Below, in pieces: positions 35,125 to 45,662 of a stretch of 64,000 nt of DNA (positions are counted from its first letter, which is position 1; every line of letters starts with the position of its first letter). The notes below the pieces were generated by a model, which saw only the letters and a list, made by a program, of their open reading frames with translations, was not told where the DNA came from and did not search any database. This DNA is from Sanderia malayensis (Eukaryota; Cnidaria; Scyphozoa; Semaeostomeae; Pelagiidae). Where the stretch lies: positions 3,562,392 to 3,626,391 of the forward strand of contig RQOL01000616.1 in assembly GCA_013076295.1 (NCBI GenBank). The letters are read 5' to 3'. The translations under genes and the position numbers were made by a program.

Positions 35125-38060
35125 TTGGATAAATTCAAATCACTACTACTGTCAATAATTTTTGGACTGTTAGTCGAAAAATGCCATGGAAAGTTGTTGT
35201 TCTTATTTATACTTGTTTAGAATAAAAAAGCATAATTTATCTATATTTTAAAAGATGGTAAAGTCATGGATAGATTGTAGGGAAAAGTCTGATAAAATAA
35301 GCGTGCTTCATTTAATTTCAGGGCAAGTATCTGTTAGTTCAAGTGCTGCATCGTCAATGAAATTCAACAAAGGTGCACCCCAAGCCTACATTTCATCGTT
35401 GTCAAGTGGAAAAGCTGATCCTAAAATCCCAGTGAACATAAGTGGTGGAGGAATCAACGACGACAAGCATATAAGTAGCACTTCTCATCCGCAGACTTCT
35501 TCACAGCCTCCGACAAGACACCAGTCGACAAGACTCCCTACGACAAGACTCCCCACGACAAAACGCCCTACGACAAAGCAAATTGTAACAAAACGTCCCA
35601 CAATTCCGTTTCCAACACAACCTCGTAATATTTTTTGGAGTATTTTTTAGATAATGTTCTTAAATGGTTGGATTGACTGATGCATTCAGTAAATCGATGC
35701 TGAACGCATCATAACTTGCTTTATTTCTCACCTTTTTCAGCAAACACAAAAACTACATGGAACTATAAAGAAACGGATACAGGTAAAAGTATACTGATAA
35801 AATAATTACCACTTCACAAATTTCAGATATCTATTTTACCAATTAAAATGCTGTTAGATAAAAAACCTTTGAAAGTTGATATTTTTTCACAGCTTATGGT
35901 CCCTTAAGGTGGTCTTATTTGGCACCTCAGTGTGCTGGAAAGCACCAGTCTCCCATAAATATAGTGACAGCTGATGCTGAAAGAAAACCAATCTCAAGCC
36001 CATTGCTTCTTGACGTAATGGACGACAAAAGTGATCCAACTAAAGCAGCAAATTTGATGGTGAGGGGTAGATTCATAAACAATGGCAGAGCTATTGGATT
36101 TAAAGTGATGAACAATGACACTTCGGTAAAGCTCAGTGGAGATGTTGTAGGACGTAACATGTACACACTTAGACAATGTCATTTTCATATTGGCTGCGAA
36201 GGCGAAATGGGCTCAGAACATTCACTGGATGGTGTTCGTTACCCAGGAGAGGTAATCACAACATTTTCAAGATTTGTTGCTTTGAAGAGAATGACTTATG
36301 AATAACACTCTATCCATCTCCAATTCAAGATACATTTCATGTTCTCAAATGACAAGTACAAAACGAGAAAACAAGCCGAAAAGAAGCGAGATGGTCTTGC
36401 AGCGATTGCGATTCTTCTTCGGGTAAGTAATTTTGTCCCATAAACTTGTCCCATAATTTTGTCCGATTTCCTTGCTCCATGATCTTATCCCATACTCAAC
36501 ATTATAATCATGATGGGCAAACATTTCTAGCCATGATACTTTGGTGAGTGTGCAGTAAGTTACCCTAAGTCTCGCTTTCAAACATAACCTACACGACACT
36601 TGATTGTTTCTTTGATGCTGTTTTGCAGGACGATCCCACCGAAGATAATCATGCAACTGCCCAATTGCAATTGATTCTCAGACATATCGCACGGCCGAGT
36701 ACGTGAAACAGCAAAACACATTTAACATTGTTTGCTGTCAAACTTATGAGTCTCAAAACAACGAACGTCTTACTTTCTTACCTTTAGATACTTCTGTTGA
36801 AGAGCCTAAAGGATTTCCACTGAGAAGTTTAATGCCGTTATTAAAAAAAGGTATGCTAAGCGAGGAGAGATTCGTGTACAGAGGATCTCTTACAGCTCCA
36901 CCGTGTACTGAGACCGTCACATGGATTGTGTTCAAAAACGTTGTAGACATTCAAAGAAGTACCGTAAGCAAATAATTTATTTCATGATTATATAACTATA
37001 TTAATTAATTAACAACAACCCTAAACACCCGGATGTCAAACGCATGTCCCTCCCTTCTATCAAACCCACTACGAGAATGCAAATATCCAAATATGCAAAA
37101 CATAATAAATAATTGAAGATTAAGTATTACGTTAGATTCACACCACGTATTTTCAATTTTAGTTTGAAACGATGCAAAAATACATTCAAGGGACTCACGG
37201 TAAAATGTGTAACAATTACAGACCAGTAAGGGCCTGATTATATGAGAGTTTTCAGCCCGTTTGTAACTTTAGCCGGGCTGAAATTTCAGCTCGGTGTTAC
37301 GGTTAAAGCGTTGTGAAAACAAAGTTGCGATTACATGATAATATTTCAGCCCGGTTTGCCGAGCTGAAATCTCAGCCCGCTTTTATCAAACGGGCTGGGA
37401 TTTTCATCTCGGCCAAACGGGCTGAAAATTTTCATGTAATCGCAAATCGAAATATTTAGCCGGGCTGAAATTACGAGAGAACAAAAGAAACCATGGCGAT
37501 GAGTGCAAATGATTGCGATTCTATTTCTACACCACAGGATTTTCAAACTAAACACAGCGGGCGCGAGCCACCATATAATCGCTCAAAATCTCAGCCCGGG
37601 TAAAGTTACAAACGGGCTGAAAACTCTCATATAATCAGGCCCTAAGACCGGTGAATAACAGAAGGGTATTTGGATTTCTGCAAAGCCAATCTGAGGTAAA
37701 GCCAAATAATAACCCAAATACAAAGACGAATGAAAATCCAGCGCAGTTCAAAATACAAACACCACAACTAAATGATGTAGCACAGTACCTGATTCGAAGT
37801 CCATACCAGTCACGAACTGGAAATTAATAGCTGCCGATAAGGTGACAGCTCCAGAAACAAGACACCGAATGCAAGATCAACAAAATGGAGTATGCTACAC
37901 ACACACAGTGTGGGTATTGGTGATGGTGAAGTTCAACCCGCAAACGCTGAAACTGGTGGAGCAAATCAAATTAACATCAAATCAGTCAATAAAATTTCAG
38001 GCGTGCAAAAACAATTCACTACAGGCTCTCCTGTGACTTTAGCGTTCGCCAGAAATGTAG
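35125..38060 (+). pseudogene. alpha-carbonic anhydrase F, pseudogene with three lesions
   Basis: Exon equivalents: 35125-35188, 35322-35624, 35741-35782, 35893-36251, 36330-36422, 36629-36698, 36788-36963 and a last exon from about 37160. Lesions: the start ATG is TTG (35125-35127); the intron 1 donor is GGAAAG where other copies have GGCAAG or GGTAAG; and a 413-bp MITE sits inside the last coding exon at 37230. The zinc site is also altered around the ligands (QCHFHIG instead of QFHFHFG), one codon is lost in exon 6, and the stalk repeats diverge (TKQIVTKRP). The internal exons are otherwise open, so decay is recent. After about 38055 the 3'-flank block follows directly. Confidence 0.85.
37230..37642. 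mobile_element. 413-bp MITE, PIF/Harbinger-like, in carbonic anhydrase F
   Basis: The element begins GGGCCTGATTATATGAGAG and ends with the reverse complement. The terminal inverted repeats match perfectly for about 40 bp and imperfectly for about 60 bp. It is flanked by TAA (37227-37229 and 37643-37645), a 3-bp target duplication of the kind made by PIF/Harbinger elements. Removing the element and one TAA restores the sequence of copy G. Internally it has repeated CAGCCCG/CGGGCTG motifs and no transposase frame. Confidence 0.9.
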
Positions 38061-38590
38061 ATGCATCTTTTTATTGATGTCTTTTGTGTCGCCTCTAGTT
38101 TTTCAAAAAAGTTGCTTAGGGCTTCTCCTGACCACACGAGGAGGGCTGCACCTGAATTTTTGCTTGCGATTATATGAGGATCTCTGTTCTTGCGGTCAAC
38201 CTGTTGTCCCTGCACAGGAGACTGCACAGCAAATTGGGGGGGGGGGGGGATGTTTTAGTAGACTGGGCTGAGAGCCAGCCCACTTTCCAGCCCTATCAAA
38301 ATCGACTACATGGCGAATGCAAAAACACATCGTTTCTGGCCCAATTAACACGGCCAGTCCTCTTTCGTGCAGATGAGGATATCGCCTACTGGGGCTGGCC
38401 TGGCCCTGTCTACATGTAATCACTATGGCAAGTCCTACCTCGTCAAAACTTATCTATCTCAGGCCAGCCCTTCTCACTTTATCAGGCCAATAGTTGATAT
38501 GTGGAGCAACCTTTCTTTTAAAAAGCAAAAATAATTAACAGTTTTCCTCTTAATTTCCTTTTGCCATATTCCTGTGCGTATTTGCATCTA
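38056..38590. repeat. carbonic anhydrase 3'-flank block, copy 3 of 3
   Basis: This matches the blocks at 15590 and 34150. Here it is fused directly to the decayed tail of copy F at about 38056, and the G tract near 38236 is at its longest (about 11 G). Confidence 0.75.
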
Positions 38591-39023
38591 GAGCTCTCAA
38601 TGTAACTAATTAGGGGTGTTTTCATACAGTAAGAATGCAATAACAATAAAATACTTCTCTGGAAGAGTTTTCATCGTATTTTTCGTCTGGGACTTCGAAG
38701 ACACAGAAAGTGCATATCAGTTTCAAAAAATTTTGTTTACCTCAAAAACAATATTACGCAAAGAACATTTCAGGTGAGCTCTAATTCTAATAAAATTTTC
38801 CATTGTCTTCGCTCGCAATCAAGCAGTTTACCATGAATAATTAATGCTATTTCTTGAACGAGATCAACAAGAGAATTCGCTCAAAAAGAAAATTGTAGAT
38901 AAAAAAAAATTATGTAGATTGGTACGACCAAGAAGTTGCATTGAAACATCAAAGTAGTCGGTAATTTGTACAACATATTGTACACACTGTAGCAGAAATA
39001 AAAGGATTAGACATTTAGATAGA

Positions 39024-41500
39024 ATGGATAAATTCAAATCATTACTACTATCAATGATTTTGGGACTGTTAATGGAAAAATGTCATGGCAAGTTGTTGTT
39101 TTTATTTATACTTGTTCAGAATAAAAGTCATAATTTATCTATATTTTAAAAGATGGTAAAGTCATGGATAGATAGTAAGAAAAATCTTATAAAATAAGTG
39201 TGCCTCATTTAATTTCAGGACAAGTATCTGTTAGTTCAAGTGCTGCATCATCAATGAAATTCAACAAAGGTGCACCCCAAGCCTACATTTCATCGTTGTC
39301 GAGCGGAAAAGCTGATCCTAAAATCTCAGTGAACATAAGTGGTGGAGGAATCAGCGACGACCAGCATATAAGTAGCACTTCTCATCCGCAGACTTCTTCA
39401 CAGCCTCCGACAAGACACCAGTCAACAAGACTACCTACGACAAGACTCCCCACGACAAGACTCCCTACGACAAGACTCCCGACGACAAGACGCCCTACGA
39501 CTGGACTCCCAACGACAAGACGCCCTACTACAAGAGGCCCTACGACACAGCCTCCAACTCCTCGTAATATTTTTTGGAGTATTTTTAGCTAATGTTTTGA
39601 AGCGGTTTAACGACGCATTAAGTAAATCGATGCTGAAGGCATCATAATTTGCTTTACCTCTCTCCCTTTTCAGCAAAGAAAAAAATTACATGGAACTATA
39701 AAGAAACGGATCAAGGTAAAGTATGCTGATAAAATAATTACCACTTCACAAGTTTCAGAATGCTTCCAGATTAAAAAGTTGATGTTTTTTCACAGCTTAT
39801 GGCCCCTTAAAGTGGTCTTATTTGGCACCACAGTGTGCTGGAAAGTACCAGTCTCCGATAAATATAGTGACGGCTGATGCTGAAAAGAAATCAATCTCAA
39901 GTCCATTGCTTTTTGACATAATGGACGACAAAAGTGATCCTAGCAAGGCCGCAAACTTGATGGTGAGAGGTAAATTCATAAACAATGGCAGAGCTCTTGG
40001 ATTTAAAGTGATGAACAATGATACTTCAGTAAAGCTCAGTGGAGATGTTGTAGGACGTAACATGTACACACTTAGACAATATCATTTTCATTTCGGCTGC
40101 GAAGGTGAAATGGGCTCAGAACATTCACTGGATGGTGTTCGATACCCAGGAGAGGTAATCACAACATTTTCAAGATTTGTTGCTTTGAAGAGAATGACTT
40201 ATGAATAACACTCTATCTATTTCCAATTCAAGATACATTTCCTGTTCTCAAATGACAAGTACAAAACGAGAAAACAAGCCGAAAAGAAGAGAGATGGTTT
40301 TGCAGCGATTGCAGTCTTTCTTCGGGTAAATAAACTTGTCCCATAATTTTGTCCCATAGTTTTGTCCCATAATTTTGTCCCATAATCTTGTCCCATAATC
40401 TTGCCTCATAATCTTGTCCCACAATCTTGTCCCATTATTAACATTATAATCATAATGGGCAAACACTTATAGCCTTGATACTGTGGTAAGACTGCAGCAA
40501 GTTACGTCAATTCTCGCTTTCAAATACAAGCACACGGATACAACACTTGATTGTTTCTTTAATGCTGTTTTGCAGGACGATCCTACAGAAGAGAATCCTG
40601 GAACCGCCCAATTCCAATCGATTCTTAGGCACATTGCAAGGCCGAGTACGTGCAACACATTCAAAATTGTCTGTTGTAAAATTTACGAGTCTCTTGAAAA
40701 CAACAAACGTCCTATTTTCTTACCTTTAGATACTTCTGTTGATGAGTTTGAGGGATTTTCATTGAGAAGTTTAATGCCGTTTTTAAAAGAAGGTATGCTA
40801 AGTGCGGAGAGGTTTGCGTATAGAGGATCTCTTACAGCTCCACCGTGTACGGAGACGGTCACATGGATTGTGTTCAAAAACGTTATAGACGTTCAAAGAA
40901 GTACCGTAAGCAACTATTCATTTCATGACTATATAACTAATGCAACCCTTCTGCGAGCCTCCTTCATAAGTCAATAATGTCAAAATCAATAAGAACTAAC
41001 AAAGGACGCCTGGCACGTTAATTAATCGATTCTAACTAATCAAAGTTAATGAAGTTTTCATAAGATCATTTTCTCTCAGAGACGCAAAGTAATACACTTT
41101 TATTTGAAACAACCCTGATTACCCGGGTGTCAAACGCGTGTCTCTCCCACCCATCAACCCACTACGAGTATGCAAATATCCAAATAAGCAAAACATAATA
41201 AGTAATTGAAAATTAAATATGACGTACCTTTGATTTTAGTTTGAAATGATGCAAAAATACACCCAAGGGACTCATGGTAAAATGTGTAACAATTACAGAC
41301 CAGTAAAACCGGTGAATGACAGAAGGGTATTTGGATTTCTGCAAAGCCCATCTCCAGGTGAGGAAAAGACGACTGTAAAACCAAATAATAAGCCAACTAA
41401 AAAGGCGAAAGGAATTCCACCAGGGCAGTTAAAAAAACAAACACCACAACTAAATGAAGTAGCAGTACCTGATTCGAAGTCCATATCACTCACGAACTGA
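39024..41500 (+). CDS. secreted alpha-carbonic anhydrase G
   Basis: Exons: 39024-39087, 39219-39563, 39674-39715, 39796-40154, 40233-40325, 40576-40645, 40730-40905, 41240-41500; in frame, 469 residues. It has a signal peptide (MDKFKSLLLSMILGLLMEKC), the SVSSSAASSMKFNKGAP region, the longest LPTTR/RPTTR stalk in the array and a complete catalytic domain: QYHFHFG, GE-IH, GSEH, and cysteines in PQCAG and PPCTE. His64 is Arg and Thr200 is Ala, as in B. Intron 1 again has a GC donor. The C-terminal extension is Lys/Pro/Asn-rich and stops at TGA 41498-41500; decayed tail sequence continues to about 41700. It lies tail to tail with the only complete PDGF/VEGF-like gene. Confidence 0.9.
40332..40435. 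repeat. 13-bp minisatellite in an intron of carbonic anhydrase G
   Basis: About eight tandem copies of a 13-bp unit (CCCATAATTTTGT and variants such as CCCATAATCTTGT) follow the donor of exon 5. The same intron in B, C, D and F has fewer, more degenerate copies (for example 17757-17830), so the array expanded or eroded independently between paralogues. Confidence 0.8.
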
Positions 41501-42238
41501 AAATAGATGGCTGCCGATAAGGTAACAGCTTCAGAAACAAGACACCGGATCAACAAAATGGAGTATGGACACAGTGTGGTTATTGGTGAAGTTCAACCCG
41601 CAAACGTTGAAACTGGTGGAGCAAATCAAATTAACCTCAAATCAGCCAATAAAATTTCAGGCGTGCAAAAACAATTCACTGCAGGTTCTCGTGTGAATTA
41701 AACTTTGTGCACTGGCAGTAAACAATCATCTGAACTTATTCAAAACAGATCAAAAAAGAACCCAGAAGACTGTCAGTAGCTTTTTATTCCCTCGTAGTTT
41801 ATTATTTCAGCTACAAATTAACTTTTTATAAAAAATATATATAAAAATCGTTTGTTCAAAACAACGCACGTATAAATGCACGTTAAAAACATTTATATTA
41901 AAAAAATGCATAAAATCAGTTATTAAAATGCTCTGATTGCAAAGTGACTTATACTTAATGTAAAATATGCTAGTTCAAAATTCGATGCATATAATTTGAT
42001 CGCAAACAATTATGCCATATATACTCTGGCATAAATAACCAAATTATCACACCTTGGATATAACGATGTTTGTCAATGCACTGATAATGAAAGATCTGTG
42101 TAAATGCTATGTAACGTAACTGACAAAATACCAGTAAGTACTCTATGTATGACAACTGAAAAGCATATAAAAAATATTCAGAAATAACGTCAAGTCACAT
42201 CGTAAAACTCACTGCATGTAGTCCTCTTCTAGGCGTAG

Positions 42239-44887
42239 TTAAAACCTCCTATCATCATCATCATCATCAAATAAATCATCATCACCTTCATCATCGAATA
42301 AATCATCATTAAATGACGTCAGTGCGCGACTTGAAGATTTCGCTCCACTGTCTCCTTTCTTCAGTTGCTGTGGCGAGCTGCCCTTTGCACCAGTACGAAG
42401 CATTGACACTGGTGCATCTGTACACCTGCAGCTCTCTTTGTTGCGAACCTTGCCGGAGGGGCAGGGGTCAGTGATGCAATCGCAGCGACATGTATTCTCG
42501 TTCCATTTTCTTGTGCGTGACTTGCAAATACGACGATTACTGCATATGCACCCGCACTCTCCTGTTGACCACTGAAAAATAAAAAAAAGACAATGAAAAT
42601 AAATCTGAAAGAATCTGAATATACTTCTTTGCCACAAAAAGTTCTTTGCCACAAGTTGAATAGATGCTTTCAATGAGAAATAGAAACAATAATATCGTTA
42701 TTTAGCAAAGTAACTTGCATGTTTGTCTGTTGGACATGCTGTTGGTGTTAATAGGCATTCGCATTGACATCTTGCTTGTGAATAGGTCTGCTTTGGGTAG
42801 CAATCTGCTTTCTTTACAATACAGTCGCATTTGCAGGCAGAATCCTCAACAAAATTCATATTGATACTCCTTGGTGGATTATCTGCAAAGTATAATCGTC
42901 AAGCATCAGAATATATATGACATAAGTAAACACTAAAGCTTACAGTGTCAACTATGTCTAATTTAAACACCCTCAGGAGGCATAAAATTCTTCGAATTAC
43001 AAAAAGTTCAATCAAGAGAGGTTTGTTTTATAAGGATTGGCTCTTTAGCAACTTTTGAAAAGACAAGAAGTTTTGTTTGAATTACATAGAGTTTGATTTA
43101 CATGAGTTTGAATTATGCAGATTTGGCTGTAAAACAAGTTAGACAGTGTTCAAATTTGTCTATGTCCCTTCAACTAAACTAATGACTTTCCATCTGTTAG
43201 ATACAGCAGGTTGTCTTATTCCTATGTAATGTTACACATCTTTACAAATATCATGTAAAAAGAAAACTTACAATAACCTTAAGAGAGGGTGTTCTCCTAA
43301 TTTTCCCAGCTTCTTCATGCTTTTACATGGAAACAATTTTACTTAGTATGTTAAATATATTTTGATGTTTAACTTCATCCAGGGTACTTACATCCGTCAA
43401 TAACAAAGACAGGGACTGTTTTGTTAACTGTAGATGTTGAAACACATTCCATGGAGAGTTGACAGCATCCACTGCATTTCTTCAAATTTATGCAGCGTGG
43501 TAAAAGAAATTCACCAGGTTTGTGGGGAATCAAATGATTTCTACTCTTCAATGCACATCCAAGCTTGTATGGATCTGAAATATGATGGTTAAATGACTTG
43601 ATGATTTATGAGTGAATAACAGATAATTTCAGCCGTTAAGACTTGTGAATTAACATCAAATTACATTAGCTGATATATCATATTATATATCAGGTTATAT
43701 TAGTTGATGAATCATATTATACACCAGGTTATATTAGCTGATATATCATATTATATTAGCTATATAGTAATATTAGCTGATATAGTAATAGTGTGACAGT
43801 ACTTACTTGCAAGTGATAGTGCGCCAGCGATAGTCGCACTGTTACTTGCAAGTGGTATTATGACGAAGACAGGAGTAGAAAATATGTCATATCTATTTAA
43901 TTCATTCATCTAACCTTCCACCAAAGTGTCAGCAACTTTTCTAGAGTTGAAGTAAATTACATCTTTTGCAACAAAAGTATCTGGCCCAGGTGGTCCAATT
44001 GGTCCTTTCCCACCACCAAGAGGTCCAAGGCTATCAGGCTTTCTGCCTGGAATAAAAGAGACAGCACATGAAATTCATCACAGTCAATGCATCATTGACA
44101 ATCAAACAATCAATAAGGCAAACCAACTGGTTAAGCTTACCAGATATACCAGTTGCACCAGGTAATCCTCCAGGTCTACCAGGCTCCTTGACAAGCTCTT
44201 TTTTGATGCTATATCCAGGAGGCTTGAATATCTCAACAAAGTCTTTCATTGATGTGACTCTTCGCATCTTATCATATAGTTTTGGATCAATCTAAAAGCA
44301 CGGATAAGAAGGATTTCATATGACAGAGAACAAAACACAACATGCTGTTACGCTATTGGGCTTTTCATATTTCACATTGCGCCTCGGGGACTCTAGCGAA
44401 CCTTTATTTCTCCACATCATACAATCTTGAAAAACTAACCAGATTTGATAAAATAATTAGTACTTTATCTTCTGCCAAATGTTATCCAACATTCTCCATT
44501 ACAAATAAATCATTTACATTACAATGTGTTTGTGGGTAGGCGTGGCCTGGATTTCTGGGCAATTCGTTTCTAATGAAAACAAATAGCATTGATACTCACA
44601 AAGTATTCATTTTTCTTGAATTTAGTTGGTTTTGTTGACTGAGTTTGTGGACCAGATTGTTTAACATTTTTTTCTGTTTTTTTCGCTTTCAAATTTTCTT
44701 TTTTTGGGCCTGTAGGTCCTGGTGGTCCTCTCCTGTGAATTTCACGCAATTCTTTCCATTTTAATCTTAGGCCATGATTCCATACTCGTTTAGCCCGTGA
44801 CGATGTTCTTTTTCTCACGAATCCACTGGATTCTTCAAAGAAAATTGATAACAAAGCCACAAAGAAAAAACATAACAACACTTTCAT
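42239..44887 (-). CDS. PDGF/VEGF-like growth factor with collagenous N-terminal segments
   Basis: Minus-strand exons in order: 44887-44600, 44291-44141, 44046-43915, 43574-43392, 42882-42715, 42561-42239; in frame, 414 residues. Order: signal peptide (MKVLLCFFFVALLSIFFEES), basic region, a first Gly-X-Y run (GPPGPTGPKK), a second run across the exon 2/3 junction (PGRPGGLPGATGISG, then GPIGPPGP), a PDGF/VEGF cystine-knot core (GCALK, PRCINLKKCSGCC, MECVS), then repeated Cys-X-Cys motifs (CKCDC, CQCEC, CGCIC, CRCDC) like the C-terminal repeats of VEGF-C/D, and an Asp-rich tail ending DDDDDDRRF. Such ligands bind receptor tyrosine kinases. The collagen stretches suggest trimerisation or matrix retention (inference). 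The exon 5/6 junction uses an internal acceptor (ACAG|GA) to keep frame, so that junction is the least certain. It is the only full-length copy in the window. Confidence 0.85.
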
Positions 44888-45662
44888 CTTTGTAACCGCT
44901 TTTGCTCTGTCGAAAAATCACTGTGCAATAGTTAATTTCATTCGCTCGCCAGCAACAAATGAAATGACGTCCAGATACTTTGAAAGGATGTTGGTTTCCT
45001 TTGGTTTCCTTATCCTTTGAAGTTTAAACTTTTCAAACTGATTGTAATTCAATAGCTCAAATTCGGCTTTTATTATATGTTAATCTCCAGCGATGACGCA
45101 TGAAAAACATTTGCTAAATAGGATAAAAACGTCATACAAACCACAGTCACCTTCAATATACTGTCAGAAGAGAAAACCACAAACAGCAAGAAGCATCAAG
45201 AAGAAATACCAACTTCCTTTCTCCTTGACAAAGTTCCTTGTTTTTATTTGTTTGAGGTCAAAATTACATCCGCTATCACATTTATTAACAGGAAAAACCA
45301 ACAGGAATATATTGACTGGTCTGGAAACATTAGTAATTGCTTTGTAAATAATTTTATATTCGTAAAGAATATTTCAATATGGCATAACATATGATATGGG
45401 GGTTTTGGCCAGTAGTTTATTTGATTTCAAAGAGAAAACTCTTTATTTCGGAAATCGAGAAGAAAACATGTCAGAAAAATTCCACCAAGTTTTATTCCCT
45501 GAAACTGCATGCACTTGAAGTTTCTTACTCATCTCTGTCATGTCAGATGCTTTTTTGCCCTAAAAAGTCAAATGGCGAGAAGTTCAGTATTTATCTCATA
45601 AAGGCTAGCAAGATAAAGATGTATTGATTAAACAAAATCAAGATAAAATAAGATTGGTGAAA
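44888..45662. other. intergenic region, presumed promoter of the PDGF/VEGF-like gene
   Basis: It lies between the start of the PDGF/VEGF-like gene and the stop of the IL-17-receptor-like gene on the same strand. Short open frames at 45093-45627 resemble nothing recognised. No RNA gene was seen. Confidence 0.5.

Noticed and set aside
43800..43870. Extra small exon between the collagen and cystine-knot exons of the PDGF/VEGF-like gene
   Set aside because: A donor-like GTAAGT exists, but exon 3 already joins exon 4 in frame without it and no good acceptor was found.
45093..45627. Two plus-strand open frames between the PDGF/VEGF-like and IL-17-receptor-like genes
   Set aside because: Short, no domain, no splice context; consistent with random frames in AT-rich DNA.
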